A stretch of 64,000 nucleotides of DNA from assembly GCA_001632425.1 (NCBI GenBank), contig KV425556.1, positions 575,106 to 639,105 of the forward strand, read 5' to 3'. This stretch comes from Neolentinus lepideus HHB14362 ss-1. Lineage: Eukaryota; Basidiomycota; Agaricomycetes; Gloeophyllales; Gloeophyllaceae. Numbering within the stretch: position 1 is the stretch's first letter; every line of letters begins with the position of its first letter. This document shows positions 36,801-47,046 of the stretch, piece by piece. The notes under the pieces are model-generated. The model searched no databases. It was not told where the DNA came from and saw only the letters and a list, made by a program, of their open reading frames with translations. Made by a program: the position numbers and the translations under genes.

Positions 36801-37561
36801 CCGCCTTTCGGGACGATATAGAGAACACCAGATAGAGTCATAAACGCAGCAGCCATCCACCATCCGAATAGCACAGTCCACAAGATGTTGCCTGGCAGCA
36901 AGTGCCTCTCCGCCTGAGCCGACGGAACTGAATGCAAAGCCTGGTCAGCATAGCGCGTAACTGACCTGGACTTCTTGTACAGCGCAGGCTTCCATATGGG
37001 CAGACCGAACGGGTGCTCGACGTTGATCAGCGATTGGCGGTCTTTGAGCGTGATAGGATCCTCCTCTCGCTCGGTCTCGGCGTCGTCGTCGTCGTCGTTC
37101 CCGCCCTCGTCATCAGCGTCCTGGTCGACCGCCTTACCCCGGTCGCGACTGTGCTCCCTGTAATCCTCAAGACCTTCCTCGCTACCCTCGTCCTCCTCCG
37201 AGAGCAAAGCATCGTCGTGGAGCCCCCTGTTCGGGACGTGCGAGCTGCTCACGCTCGTGCTGGTCCTGCGGCGCCCACCGGTTGAACTGACCGACATGCT
37301 TCGTGACAGAGATGGTTGTGTAAGTCTGCGCGAGGTAGGTGAAACTGCGCGTGGCGTGAAATAAGAAGTACCGTGGTTGTGGTGGGAGGGCGTATCGGCG
37401 AAGGGCCAAGGCGTGCTGTAGGATACGCTGCGGGTTGGGCGCAGACGAGAGTTGGAGTCTGACTGGGTCGGGGTCGAGGCTGTCGGCGTTGAGGCTAGAT
37501 GTGCATTGTCGAGTCCAGCGTCCTCCGACATTGCCCCAGCGACGAGCGGTGGCTCATTCAC
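33877..37561 (-). CDS. VNX1: Vacuolar-type cation/H+ antiporter, CaCA superfamily, VNX1-like
   Basis: Large CaCA exchanger resembling yeast Vnx1, a vacuolar Na+(K+)/H+ antiporter. Start MNEPPLVAGAMSEDAGLD at 37561 (a second Met at 37531 is possible). The first ~190 residues are hydrophilic, Ser/Thr then Asp/Glu rich. Then GLPIWKPALYKKSRSVTRYA and several membrane segments precede the first ion-binding repeat INATFGSIIEIILYSIAL (near 35760). A Cys motif CTGC...CQHC follows (near 35385-35445), then a cytosolic Ser/Thr-rich loop. The second repeat FALVPNTTEFMNAMAFAMNGN is near 34450-34510. It ends ISSLQP at 33877. Introns include 36607-36665 and 34012-34074, the latter in frame. About one thousand residues. 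The 5' part lies in the right duplication arm; a broken copy is at 27541-28232. Confidence 0.87.
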
Positions 37562-37690
37562 TCAACGACCTCGAAGCGGTATTCATAAATGGACCGGCAT
37601 CTCCCGCACATGCTCACACGACTATATAGTGTTTACTGAACTCGAATCGAATCTTGTGCTCTTGTCCTGTCCTAGTGTACAGTTGCTACA
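37562..37690. promoter_or_regulatory. Divergent promoter of VNX1 and F-box copy 2
   Basis: Only 129 bp lie between the two start codons. The same head-to-head spacing (127 bp) and sequence are kept in the left arm between F-box copy 1 and the broken VNX1 fragment. A shared bidirectional promoter is inferred. Confidence 0.6.
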
Positions 37691-39348
37691 ATGCACCCAG
37701 CACTTGCAATTCCTGAAATCCTCGGCGAGATCTTTTTGACACACATGGCCGTTCAGATCCCTACCGAAACCAATTTTCTCTCTCTCAATCAATGTCGCGA
37801 GGCACGGTGGCTCTTTCGGGCGAGCCCCGAATCTGACGACCTGCGAGCCCTGCAGAGGAATCTCCTCAATGCTTCTCTGACTTGTCGAGTATTCACAGCT
37901 CCTGCACTTGACGCCCTGTGGAGATATATGGACTCGTTGCTGCCCCTTCTTTGCTGCCTATCTAATTTTCAATTCGACACGGTTTCACAATCATATGTAG
38001 GTAGTCAGTGTTGAGCACGAGTCCTGGTCATAATTCTTTATGCTACTTGCCTCAGATCATATCCGGTGAAATCACTTCTCAAGACTGGACGGCCTTCGAT
38101 AATTACGCTCGTCGCATTCACTGGATAAGCTACCGTCCTGACGATGATATCTCTCAGTCTGCTTTTGAGTACCTTGGTCAGCAGCGAGGATCATGTATTC
38201 TTCCCAATCTTCGAGTATTTGAGCTCGAAGATGTTCCACGACCACCTAGAGGTGCCGAGATATATCTCTTCGTGGCACCCACTTTGAAGATCGCCGATAT
38301 TTTTCAATTTCATCCGATGGGACATGCTGCTGAGCAGATTTTGCATCAGTTCTTAAGCCAAATTACCAAGTATTGCCCAGGTCTGCAACACCTCCGTGTC
38401 TCTGCGTACCTCAGCGAAGTTTGTCTCCAATACATCAGCATGCTACCCGATCTACGTATCCTAGAGTTTGGCGGCATATATGGCCCAAGCCGGCCTGGTG
38501 ATACCTCGATGACCAAGATGAACTTCTTGGTCACCTACACGATGAAGAATCTTGTTGTCCTTTGCATGGACGTACATGAGGATCAACTCACAGTCACCCC
38601 AACGGTGACACAAGAACTATCGAGACTCGAATCTATCGAGCTTTCGGGACCCATCTCTCCAATAATATCCATTCTTCAGAACCTCCCAAAACATCGTATC
38701 CACTATATCGACCTAACCTTAATCCCGGAAACGGACCAGGGCAGTGGAAGCAGTGCTTTCCACTACTCGCTATACAGCGAGTTCAATTTTCCAGCATTGC
38801 GTGTCTTGGAGGTGGAGTCATACTACGATGATCCGGAGGACACACCTATCCTGACCCGAAATATCTTCTTCAGTCTACTAGAATGCAAACACCTTGAAAG
38901 GCTGCACATAGGTTTTGCCATCATGAGACAGGTCTACACCCAGGATGAGGATCTACGACGCATTGCTCTAGCATGGCCAAACCTTACGGGGCTGGAATAC
39001 GTTCATTACATATATAATCGTCGCCCAGCGTCACCAACCATCTTCGCGCTAGAGCATTTTGCTCGCCATTGTCCCCGTCTCCTCTACTTAACGATTAGTG
39101 CAGATACGACCATACAGATTCCCGACTGTCCTCCGGCATACTCCCATGGCCTCCGTTCTATTTACCTGCACGACCCGGGACGGCCGTGCCAGCATGCAGA
39201 CAACAAGGAGGACAACATGCAGTCGCTCGCTCGTTACTTAGACAGCTTATTTCCGCGCCTGAAGATTCTTCACCATGATGTGGGAGAATGTTGGAATGCC
39301 AATGCCATGTTTGAGTGCATTGCCTCTTTGCAAGCTGCTAGGAGGTGA
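37691..39348 (+). CDS. F-box-like protein, copy 2
   Basis: Inverted partner of 25730-27414 with the same two-exon structure. Start MHPALAIPEILGEIFLTHM at 37691; the intron (about 37998-38056) joins SQSY to IISGEITSQDW. The LRR-like body is kept (LPNLRVFELEDVP, LSRLESIELSG, FPALRVLEVESYY, FARHCPRLLYLTI). Replacements cluster in the middle and C-terminal third, for example ILLTLLECNRLERVLINF versus IFFSLLECKHLERLHIGF. A CGA-to-TGA change (39346-39348) ends it 15 codons earlier than copy 1. Both copies look translatable. Target and partner are unknown. Confidence 0.82.
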
Positions 39349-41062
39349 GATGTGCCAGGCGATGAGCTCGTAGACAGCTATGATTCTTCATGAATTGGCA
39401 TTCGCCCCCGTAGCAGTATGCTCTTGTTGAGATTCCCTGCCGCAGCCGTAGGATGTGCCTCGCATCATGCACGCATACTCTAGCAACTAGCAGCCTGGTG
39501 CTGAACGCACTTAGTATTGTTTGAGATGACTTACAATCTCTAGCAGCGACCGCTAAGCACTAAGCACTATGTGATCATGCACCTTGACTGTAAATTTCGA
39601 GAATTATTAGGAGCTTCATTTACAAACAAGTCATTGCAGAACCAGTCTTCTCCAGAAGTCTATCACAAAATATGCATTTTCACAAACAATCTGTCCCGCA
39701 CCCCGCACAACACCATACACTCGAAACGCGGACGGCCTCAAACATCCACAAACTTTCTATGGGTAACTAAAGTCAAAACACAAAGTCAAGCACGGCTCAA
39801 GCGATCATCTGGAAGATCGACTCACCATTCGCTCCCGGCGATCGAGCGTAAGCATATTGATTCAAGTCCTTGAGCATCGTTTCGTCTGTCTTGCTCTCCG
39901 ACGGTCCTGGGCATGCGGAAAAAAAATGTCAGTCATATGCTCGGTGAATATATATGAGGCAAATAAAACATCAACTGCAAATCTAGCAAGGTGGCCTTCC
40001 TTGCTAGAGTTCACTCTATGGAAAGCGACGGGAATAAAGAAACGGCGATGACGAACCTTTCTTCGTGAGTTTGAGTAGTCGAAATATAGATAAGTATTCC
40101 TCAAAGAAAGTGTAGTTAGGAACGATTCTAATATCTAACAGAGAGCATAGCAAAATGGTATGGAAACGATGATTCAAGTGGACGTTTGGCCGGACGCCAC
40201 AAGACTCGTGAGAGTCGAGAATGGGGAAGTTTAAAAAGCGAGAATGGGAAGTGAAACTCACCGAGAGACAACTTGCTACGGTCCTAGTTCGCTATAGTCC
40301 TAGGTGTCCTAGGTATATAAGCAAGTCAGTATAATGTTTTGATGTAGAAGAGAGATTGTAACCGGTCTCATGAGCTGGCCGGGCTCACGAGGATCCAGGA
40401 AGGAGAATGGGAAGATGAGAACACGAACCTTCTTCGTGAGTCCCCTATCTTGATGAATGAGTTGATGTATCTCGACAAAGATGTAGTCAGAACGAATTCG
40501 GAATCACACGGCAGGAAATGATGGGAGAGAAATGCAGACGCTGGCCGGACGCAGGCAAGACTCATCGGAAGAGGAGAGGATGCTAGGACTTACTGATTGT
40601 CGGAAGGCGGTACGGACGTGTTGAATGCATCTATCTGATTGTAAGCAATGGTTTTTTGCAGCCGCAGGGTAGAAGGGGGGGGGGGTTGGGGGCATGGAGG
40701 CATCGCGCACTCAATGTCTTGAATACATATGGATCTTGAGGTAAGGGAAGGTTCGAGGAATCTGTATATAATAAAGGAAGAGGAAGAAATAGTCAGCCAC
40801 TGGTAAACGAGAAAAAAAAAAGTTGTTTATGCCGTCTTGCTTTTGAATCTTGCTAGAATACCTATAAATTTCAGTACCTATACGTGGAGAAGTTTTTTTT
40901 TTAGTTTTATCATGACGAGGAGTCATTCGAACGGCGGCCGCTCCGCTCGAATGACGCCTTGCCATCGAATATAGATGCAGCATTATACGTACCGTCACCT
41001 CCCTGTTCTCTCCAACCCCACCCCCCTACTCCCCCACCGCTCCTCTCTCCCCTCTCCTCTCC
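39349..41062. other. Conserved non-coding block of right arm
   Basis: Counterpart of 23901-25729. The stretch 39577-39873 differs from its partner at about 7 of 297 positions. It has one 158-bp unit instead of two, a poly-G tract near 40675 and a GC-rich palindrome at 40922-40955. No supported gene. Confidence 0.6.
40922..40955. repeat. 34-bp GC-rich palindrome
   Basis: Outer halves gtcattcga and tcgaatgac pair perfectly (9 bp), with further cgg/ccg pairing inside. It lies about 33 bp upstream (in map order) of the acidic orphan 3' region. The left copy at 24004 is degraded. Confidence 0.8.
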
Positions 41063-41674
41063 CTACGCCGACCAGTCAGAGCCGGCCCCATCCCACACAC
41101 CCTCGACCTCCTCCTCCGCAGCTCCTGACCAACCCGACATTACGGGACCTGCGACTTCTTCGGACTCGTCTTCGTCTTCCGCCTCCAACATCCCCTCAGA
41201 CTCCATCTCTCCTTTCAAATCGTAGTCCACCAGGAGGGAAACGTCCGCGTCGATATCCAACGCAAGGGATGAACCAGTGTCATAGTAGTATGCAAGGAAG
41301 CTCTGGTCTGTGACGTCCACGTCCTCCGTCTTTTCCTCCCTCTCCTGCTCTCCCTCCTCCCTCCTCATCTCCATCTCTATATGCTCCCACATAGCCCGCT
41401 CAGAAGCCAGTTTCGCCTCGAGTGCATGACGAGCGCTCTGAATGTCGACAAGGAACTCCTCGTAGGGGCTTCCTGCCCAACTGCCATCAGGGTTGACATC
41501 GTTGTTGTCCAAGGTAACATAGGTGTCGTCCTCGACCTGGTCATCGTCGAGGTAAAGGTGATCCTGACCAAGGACGTTCCACATAGGCAAGTCGGTGTTG
41601 GGTAACTCGAGGAAGGCGCCCTCATGGCAGATCTCGCCGAGGTCACCGAAGCTGTTATAGACATGGGACATCAT
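41063..41674 (-). CDS. Acidic orphan protein, copy 2
   Basis: About 203 residues in one exon, start MMSHVYNSFGDLGEICHEG at 41674, stop at 41063. Same layout as copy 1: conserved N-terminal half, Glu/Arg helix, acidic C-terminus ending EGVWDGAGSDWSA. One Glu of a Glu run is missing (3-bp in-frame indel) and changes are mostly conservative. No known domain. The CACGTG box upstream is shared with copy 1. Function unknown. Confidence 0.7.
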   Translation of the reverse strand: MMSHVYNSFGDLGEICHEGAFLELPNTDLPMWNVLGQDHLYLDDDQVEDDTYVTLDNNDVNPDGSWAGSPYEEFLVDIQSARHALEAKLASERAMWEHIEMEMRREEGEQEREEKTEDVDVTDQSFLAYYYDTGSSLALDIDADVSLLVDYDLKGEMESEGMLEAEDEDESEEVAGPVMSGWSGAAEEEVEGVWDGAGSDWSA

Positions 41675-42769
41675 TGTGAAAGGTTGTAGTGTTTAAAAGG
41701 ATAAGTGTAGGATGGGTGTGCTCGGGGTAGATTGTGAAAATCTAAGGGATTGCTCACGATAGGTGCTGCCTTTTATCCGTCAGCGTGCACGCCATCCGAG
41801 ACAGCCTCGACGAGCAAGGTTGTATCGGGAGGCGGGAGCGCGATGGACGGTAAACTGGTCGGTGGGTGTGTCGGACGGGAGCTGAACACAGCCTCGTATA
41901 CTGAGACTATCGGACCGATCGGACCGACGCGTCAGTATGTGACACCACGTGACGTTAGTATGGTCACAGCTTGAAGTCACGGCCGCTTGAGCCACAATAG
42001 ACATTCTCGCATGTGGTTTGCAAGTGCAGGTAAGATACCTGCAGGGCCATATATACAGGATTAAATCACTGCGCAAGTGATGAAAATTAGATAATCTCAG
42101 GTCAGTCGGTTCGACTCGCCAAGTTAGTTTTGCGGTCTCTACTATCTAGACCCTCAAATGCTTAAGATGCAGTTTTCCACTACTAGGTATTTAACCCTGA
42201 ATAGTCTGAAAAGATTAGAACCCAGCACAGTTCAAGACCCTCTAGCAACATTCTGAACCCTTGGGGAAGTGTTAGCGCTGATGTTGTTTTTGAGGATCTA
42301 ACCGAGGAATGGCGATATCTTGGGGAGTGACTTGGGCTGGATAAGAGACGAATGACGTTATTTAATTTACCTGGTGTAGGTACCATTTCTACGAAGAACG
42401 AAAGGACCGAAAACCCTACCGAAACAAAGCTTCAAGGTCTAATGCGTCATGGAGGCTTGCCTCTTCGACATGCTCAATTAAGGGCTCGATGTTTCCCTTT
42501 CCTTCCAGATACTTATTCAAGGCTACGTGTGAGAGCAACTTGTGTAAGTAAGAGCATGTGCATGAGGTCTGACAGCTTTTATCACCGCATTGACTGTATC
42601 GCACTTAGCCATGTCAGCTATGGGCGGAGCAACATGTTATAACTGTACGTCAGCAGTACTTGCTCTTGATTGCAATCACGTCCATCAAGAGGCAAGTACA
42701 AGACCCGAGTGACGGCAAGATATTCCCGTCACCTTTGGACAGAGCTTTACTGGGAAAGTGCTATCTTCC
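41675..42769. other. Intergenic, outer edge of right arm and unique sequence
   Basis: Up to about 41990 this is the promoter side of acidic copy 2 and still matches the left arm. From there to 42769 the sequence is unique and AT-richer, with no supported gene. Confidence 0.5.
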
Positions 42770-43480
42770 ATCCGGTACATGGGAATAAGTCGCGCTCGAA
42801 GTCGCGGGACATAACATTCCAGGTGCCCTGACGGAAGGCGTCTTCCCCATTAGCCGCGTGTGCTGATTTGCTTTCGAGACGATCCGTGCAGGAGTGTCGA
42901 AGACACCCTATTGAAACGGCAATTTAGAGACACCGATTCAGGTAGACAGTGGAATATGCGTGTGCTAGATAGTACAAGATGTCGACGCACTCTGTCCGAA
43001 GTTTGCGCAAGGAGCCCCGAACGCTAACGCGCATGGTTGCTGGTATAACTAGCCTTGATGTCAATGGAGTCGGTACCGCGTTTGTAGTTGGAGGTATACT
43101 AATAATATAATGTCACCATGGAGAAGTAAAAGGGCTCAGGAACATGATTATACGTACCTTGGTGGCGATAACGAGCTAGTATCGGATACCACGCGTCTCG
43201 GCCCACTCTCTGCTGAGGTCTCATCTTGGCTGCGCGACCATCAGTCTCATGTAAACGGCACTATCAGATAATCAGTAGGGGCATGTTCCACATACTGATG
43301 GTTGGCAGCGTCGGTGAAATTCCCTCCCACATCAAAGAAGGCGTCCAACAACTTGATTGATGACTTCTTGTCCAGGGTGTCCAAGCCGAGTTTGTCCCCA
43401 GTGCCACATTCACTGACATTCATTGCGCCGAATTGCAAAGGAGAGACATGAACACTGATCAGCGGTGGCCATCACGATAG
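42770..43480 (-). pseudogene. Decayed aldo/keto reductase copy
   Basis: Resembles the gene at 9614-10989 in several blocks in the same order. MQFGAMNVSECGTGDKLG, DKKSSIKLLDAFFDVGGNF and TDAAN near 43250-43440 match [31 protein letters not shown] and IDTAN. The block at 43000-43085 matches the 10440-10565 region, and 42785-42905 matches 10205-10345. The catalytic Asp region is altered, frames are broken and the C-terminal third is missing. Confidence 0.85.
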
Positions 43481-44439
43481 CGGCCAAGCTTGGCTTTCTG
43501 TTGTGAATGAGGATCCCAGAGAGGCACGGTGGTATGCTCAAGTGCATCGTTAAGGACTTTAAATCAGTGGAGTATGCATCGCTGGTGAAGCAGATGCTTC
43601 CGCAAAACTAGAAGCATCCACAGAAGGATTAATAGGGTCGACAAGAGGTCAACACAGCACAAGGCATCACGACATCGACCATCGGGTTGTACCAGATATG
43701 GAGTGACTCCCTGTTCCACTCGCATACTGTAACAAGAGCCAATCAGTGTTCAGCCGCGAGACAGGGAAAAAGTTTACTCGTCGAGGATAAACGGATTCGA
43801 CGGTGCTTCAGAAACTGGGCGATTGGAAACAGGTTCAGATTCACAATAGGGTGAATGGCAGGTAGTATGCCAAGTACTCCTTCCAGCCAAACATATTCTA
43901 GCTGGAAGGATGGCGCAAAGAATGAAGGACAGACAGCCGGACACCGAAGCCAGATTGGAATGCCAGAGAAAATTTTAAGATATGGTCGCCTGCAGAAGAG
44001 AACCCTAATATGCACTTCAGCCAGTCTCTGGCCTGGAAAGTCACAGTCGCCGCTCCGGGACATGAATGGTGCCCCATAGCCTTCAAGAAGTCCTTCTGCT
44101 TGAAAGCTATGGTCATCGTTGGTTCTGTAACTTTTCTAGTTCAGAAATATGCGCCGAACTAACTTCATTCGAAAAGTAAAAGAGAGTTAACGGTGGGAGG
44201 ACTTGAAGTAAAGTGGTGTGCTGAACTCGGAAATGAGGTGATACGGCCGGAAATTGCCCCAATCGGGACTGCTACTTCTCTGCTCTCATCGCACGAGACC
44301 ACCCGACGACCCCGACCTACGTCCTCAACCCTCCGCCGCTGTCCTGCACGGCGAGCACGTCGCTGTACACTAGCTCTCTCTTCACTTGGCGACATCTGGA
44401 GGCCTCAGTCACGACTTTACGCCGATTACGACCATAATC
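43481..44439. other. Intergenic, no gene recognised
   Basis: About 960 bp upstream of the DUF4203 gene. A minus-strand region at 43743-44116 is open in two frames and may be a gene relic, but I could not assign a family. The last ~250 bp should be promoter. Confidence 0.45.
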
Positions 44440-46380
44440 ATGACCAACTCCACCGAGTCCTCGACCCTCATCTCTCTCCTACCCACAACGTCCTTTACCC
44501 TTGCTTACGCGCTACCATTGTTATTTCTTTCTCTACTGCTTACATATGCTGGTGCCTTCCTTACTCTCGATCGGACGAGGATGTTTGCCCCACGCGTAGA
44601 TGCTATGGACTCAAAGACCCCTCCTTCGTATATCCCGACGAAGAAAAGGAAGTTCGTTTGGCTACTAGAAGGAGGCCTAGGTGGTCTGGCATCTGGCTAT
44701 GCGTTTGGAGGTACGTGGCACGTCATGGTGAAAGTGTATCGTCATTCACAGGCGACCATCCACCCAGTCCACTTCTCCACCTTCCTTGCGCTCCTTATCC
44801 CGAACGTATCATCCTCGGCTGCACTGGGCCACAAGTCCTTCCTTGCAGTATGGGTCCTCTCCGCAATAGCTACGACCCTTCTCGCGGGCCGCTGGAAATA
44901 CGCCGCTCTCTTACTGTCCGGCATCTCAGGCGGGTCCGTCGTCTGATGTCCGTGCATTCATTGTCGTAGCTGATTTTCGCTCTCTGCCTATAATTTTCCA
45001 TTAGCGCCACTCTCGCACTGTCCATCTCCGTTATTGCGCACCCTTCCCTCCGATCGCGCATCGTCCTCGCCTGCATCTTCGTCCCCCTCCTTACCATCTT
45101 GGTCGTTCTCCCCTTCCCCCGTGTCCAACACTGGTCCCTCCGCATTGCGTGCTCCTCCACAGGCGCGTTCGGTTTGGTCATCTCCATCGCTCTGCTCGCC
45201 GGTGTGACTCCTTGGGCGAATGTCTGGGAACGACTCTGGGTAAGCGACGGAGCCGGGTGGGGAGTCAGCAAAGAACAAGGCTTGAGTGCCGGGTACTGTC
45301 TTTTCTTGTGCAGTGGTGTGGCAGTGGACTGGCTACTCAAGAGGCAGCTCGGCGAGAACCCTGATCAGGTGCGCTACTATCTTAGTGTATCATCTGTCGC
45401 TACTAATTTACGCGATAAACTAGAAATGGGATAGCTATCTGGCCCAGTACACGAAATACCTGCCCAACGCAAATGACCGTGCAGGGTACTTCCAGCCGCT
45501 GCACTCGGCGTGGGCAAAATGGTTTCATACCACCAGCGAGGACAAAGATCCCTTATTCCCTCCTTCCGCCTCCGACCACATCTCCTTCGCTGGCTCAACG
45601 TCTAAGCGCGATATCTCCTTACCCCCTTACTCACCTGGCCCCATGTCCGGAAAGCTGCACAAGGCGCAGTCCCTCAGCGTCATGGATCCCGAAGCCCAAG
45701 ACGGCGTGTTCGAGTTCGAGCGTAAGCCTGCGTTCCTGCGGAAAGCGAGCTCGAAGAGCATCGGTTTCGGGAAACGGACAAGGGAAGCGATCAAGTTCCG
45801 CCCCCTTGCTGTAGAAGAGCTGTCCAGCGACTCTGAAGACGAGCGCGATCTCAAGAGCAAGCCATTGTCACCACTTCGTCGTACGGGCTTCGTCCTGCAA
45901 AAAACGCCCAGCACAGGGTCGGGGACGACAGCGGTCGACGAGATCGACGTGGAGAGAGAGAAGAAGGGGATTGCGAAAGCACTAGCAAGGGATGCGCCGG
46001 AGTACTCGGATTATGAAGAGGATGTCACTGTTAGTGTGGAGAAGGAAAGGATGGAGAGGGAGAAGGAGCGGGGACAGCCTGGGTGGAGTCCACATTTTAT
46101 TCGGCGGGCGTCGCTGAAGACTTCGGCATCGGGATCGAAAGACGGCAGCAAACGCAGCGACTCTACAGCTGTGGCGCCAGCGGGCGCGGTGCCCATGACG
46201 CCGTCGCTGATTAAAGCGCTGGATAGAATATCTGCGGCGCAGCATGCTGTATATGGTCCGAATGGACCGTCGACGCCTGTTGCTGATGAAGGGTTGCCCA
46301 ATCCGCAGCCGGATAAGGGCGCAAGATGGGAGGCGTTCTGGCGAGATGTCAAGGCGAAAGCTGGGCAGGAGAAGCGCTGA
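44440..46380 (+). CDS. DUF4203 (TMEM198-like) multi-pass membrane protein
   Basis: Membrane protein with a TM7S3/TMEM198-like DUF4203 domain; molecular role unknown. Start MTNSTESSTLISLLPTTSF at 44440. Hydrophobic segments: YALPLLFLSLLLTYAGAF, GLGGLASGYAFG joined over an intron (44711-44770) to VHFSTFLALLIPN, FLAVWVLSAIATTLLAG, YAALLLSGISGG joined over a second intron to SATLALSISVIAHPSL, IVLACIFVPLLTILVVL, FGLVISIALLAGVTPWANVWERLW and a final one with YCLFLCSGVAVDWLLK. After a third intron (~45370-45431) the long cytosolic tail is rich in Ser, charged residues and short basic motifs, ending KAKAGQEKR at 46380. About 600 residues. Confidence 0.85.
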
Positions 46381-47046
46381 TGTCCGCGATGTGGGTGAGA
46401 GATGATATTTATTGATTTGGTGGACTTGTGCGACGCTTTGTTACGAGTTCATGACCCTCACGACGTATTTTTATTGCTGCTGAGTTACTGGTTGATCGTT
46501 GATAGTAGCTCGCATTTCTACCTGACTTATTACCTTACGGCAATTCCTTTGTAGATGGATCCCTGAGTATGTTTAATAGTCTGCTGATTGTATACTGCAG
46601 CTGGAAGATGAGCTGTCCTTTTACTTCCGACCACGGAGAGCGACTCACTGCGAGAGGTGTTCGATAGCCACGTTTTGCTGGAATTCCTAATCTAGGACAA
46701 GGCCACTCGTTTACGGCATCCGTCGACTCTGCTCTCGACCTGATTATCAACAAAGTACAAGGCCAAGCCTAAAATTGTATCGCTCTCCATATCATCATAA
46801 ACAAAGTTGTCGGACAGATTGCGTCTATAACAGATGCCGGATGCCCCGCCTTGTTTTCGACGAGGCGTATGCCAAAGTAACATCCGAGAACGGTTACAAG
46901 GGTGGGGTTGCCTGCAGTTCTCCTGTTGACTCATAAAGATCCATGGCTCGTGGCTACGGTGTATTTCTCCTCTGCGACAACTATTCTTTGCCCCTGCCGC
47001 GCGTCCTCAACTAGCCCATCACTAATTTTGCAATTTGTTACACTCA
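46381..47046. other. Intergenic upstream of pheromone receptor
   Basis: About 670 bp with no supported gene. I searched both strands for a short pheromone-precursor frame ending in a CaaX box and found none. Confidence 0.5.

Larger units (their letters stand above)
36665..41990. repeat. Right arm of ~5.3-kb inverted duplication
   Basis: Mirror of 22975-28232. Holds the 5' part of intact VNX1, F-box copy 2, the conserved non-coding block and acidic orphan copy 2. The outer edge fades near 41990, where the left copy fades near 22975. Small differences include a repeated gatcggaccg near 41915 present only here. Confidence 0.93.

Noticed and set aside
22975..41990. Terminal inverted repeats of a giant transposon
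   Set aside because: No transposase or captain-type recombinase, no short terminal motif and no target-site duplication seen; arms contain ordinary genes.
42075..42125. B-box-like ggttcgactcg
   Set aside because: No A-box upstream and no cloverleaf can be drawn.
43743..44116. Minus-strand open frames with a CPG motif, briefly considered as a P450 heme-binding relic
   Set aside because: Only three residues match and no other P450 signature is present in the region.
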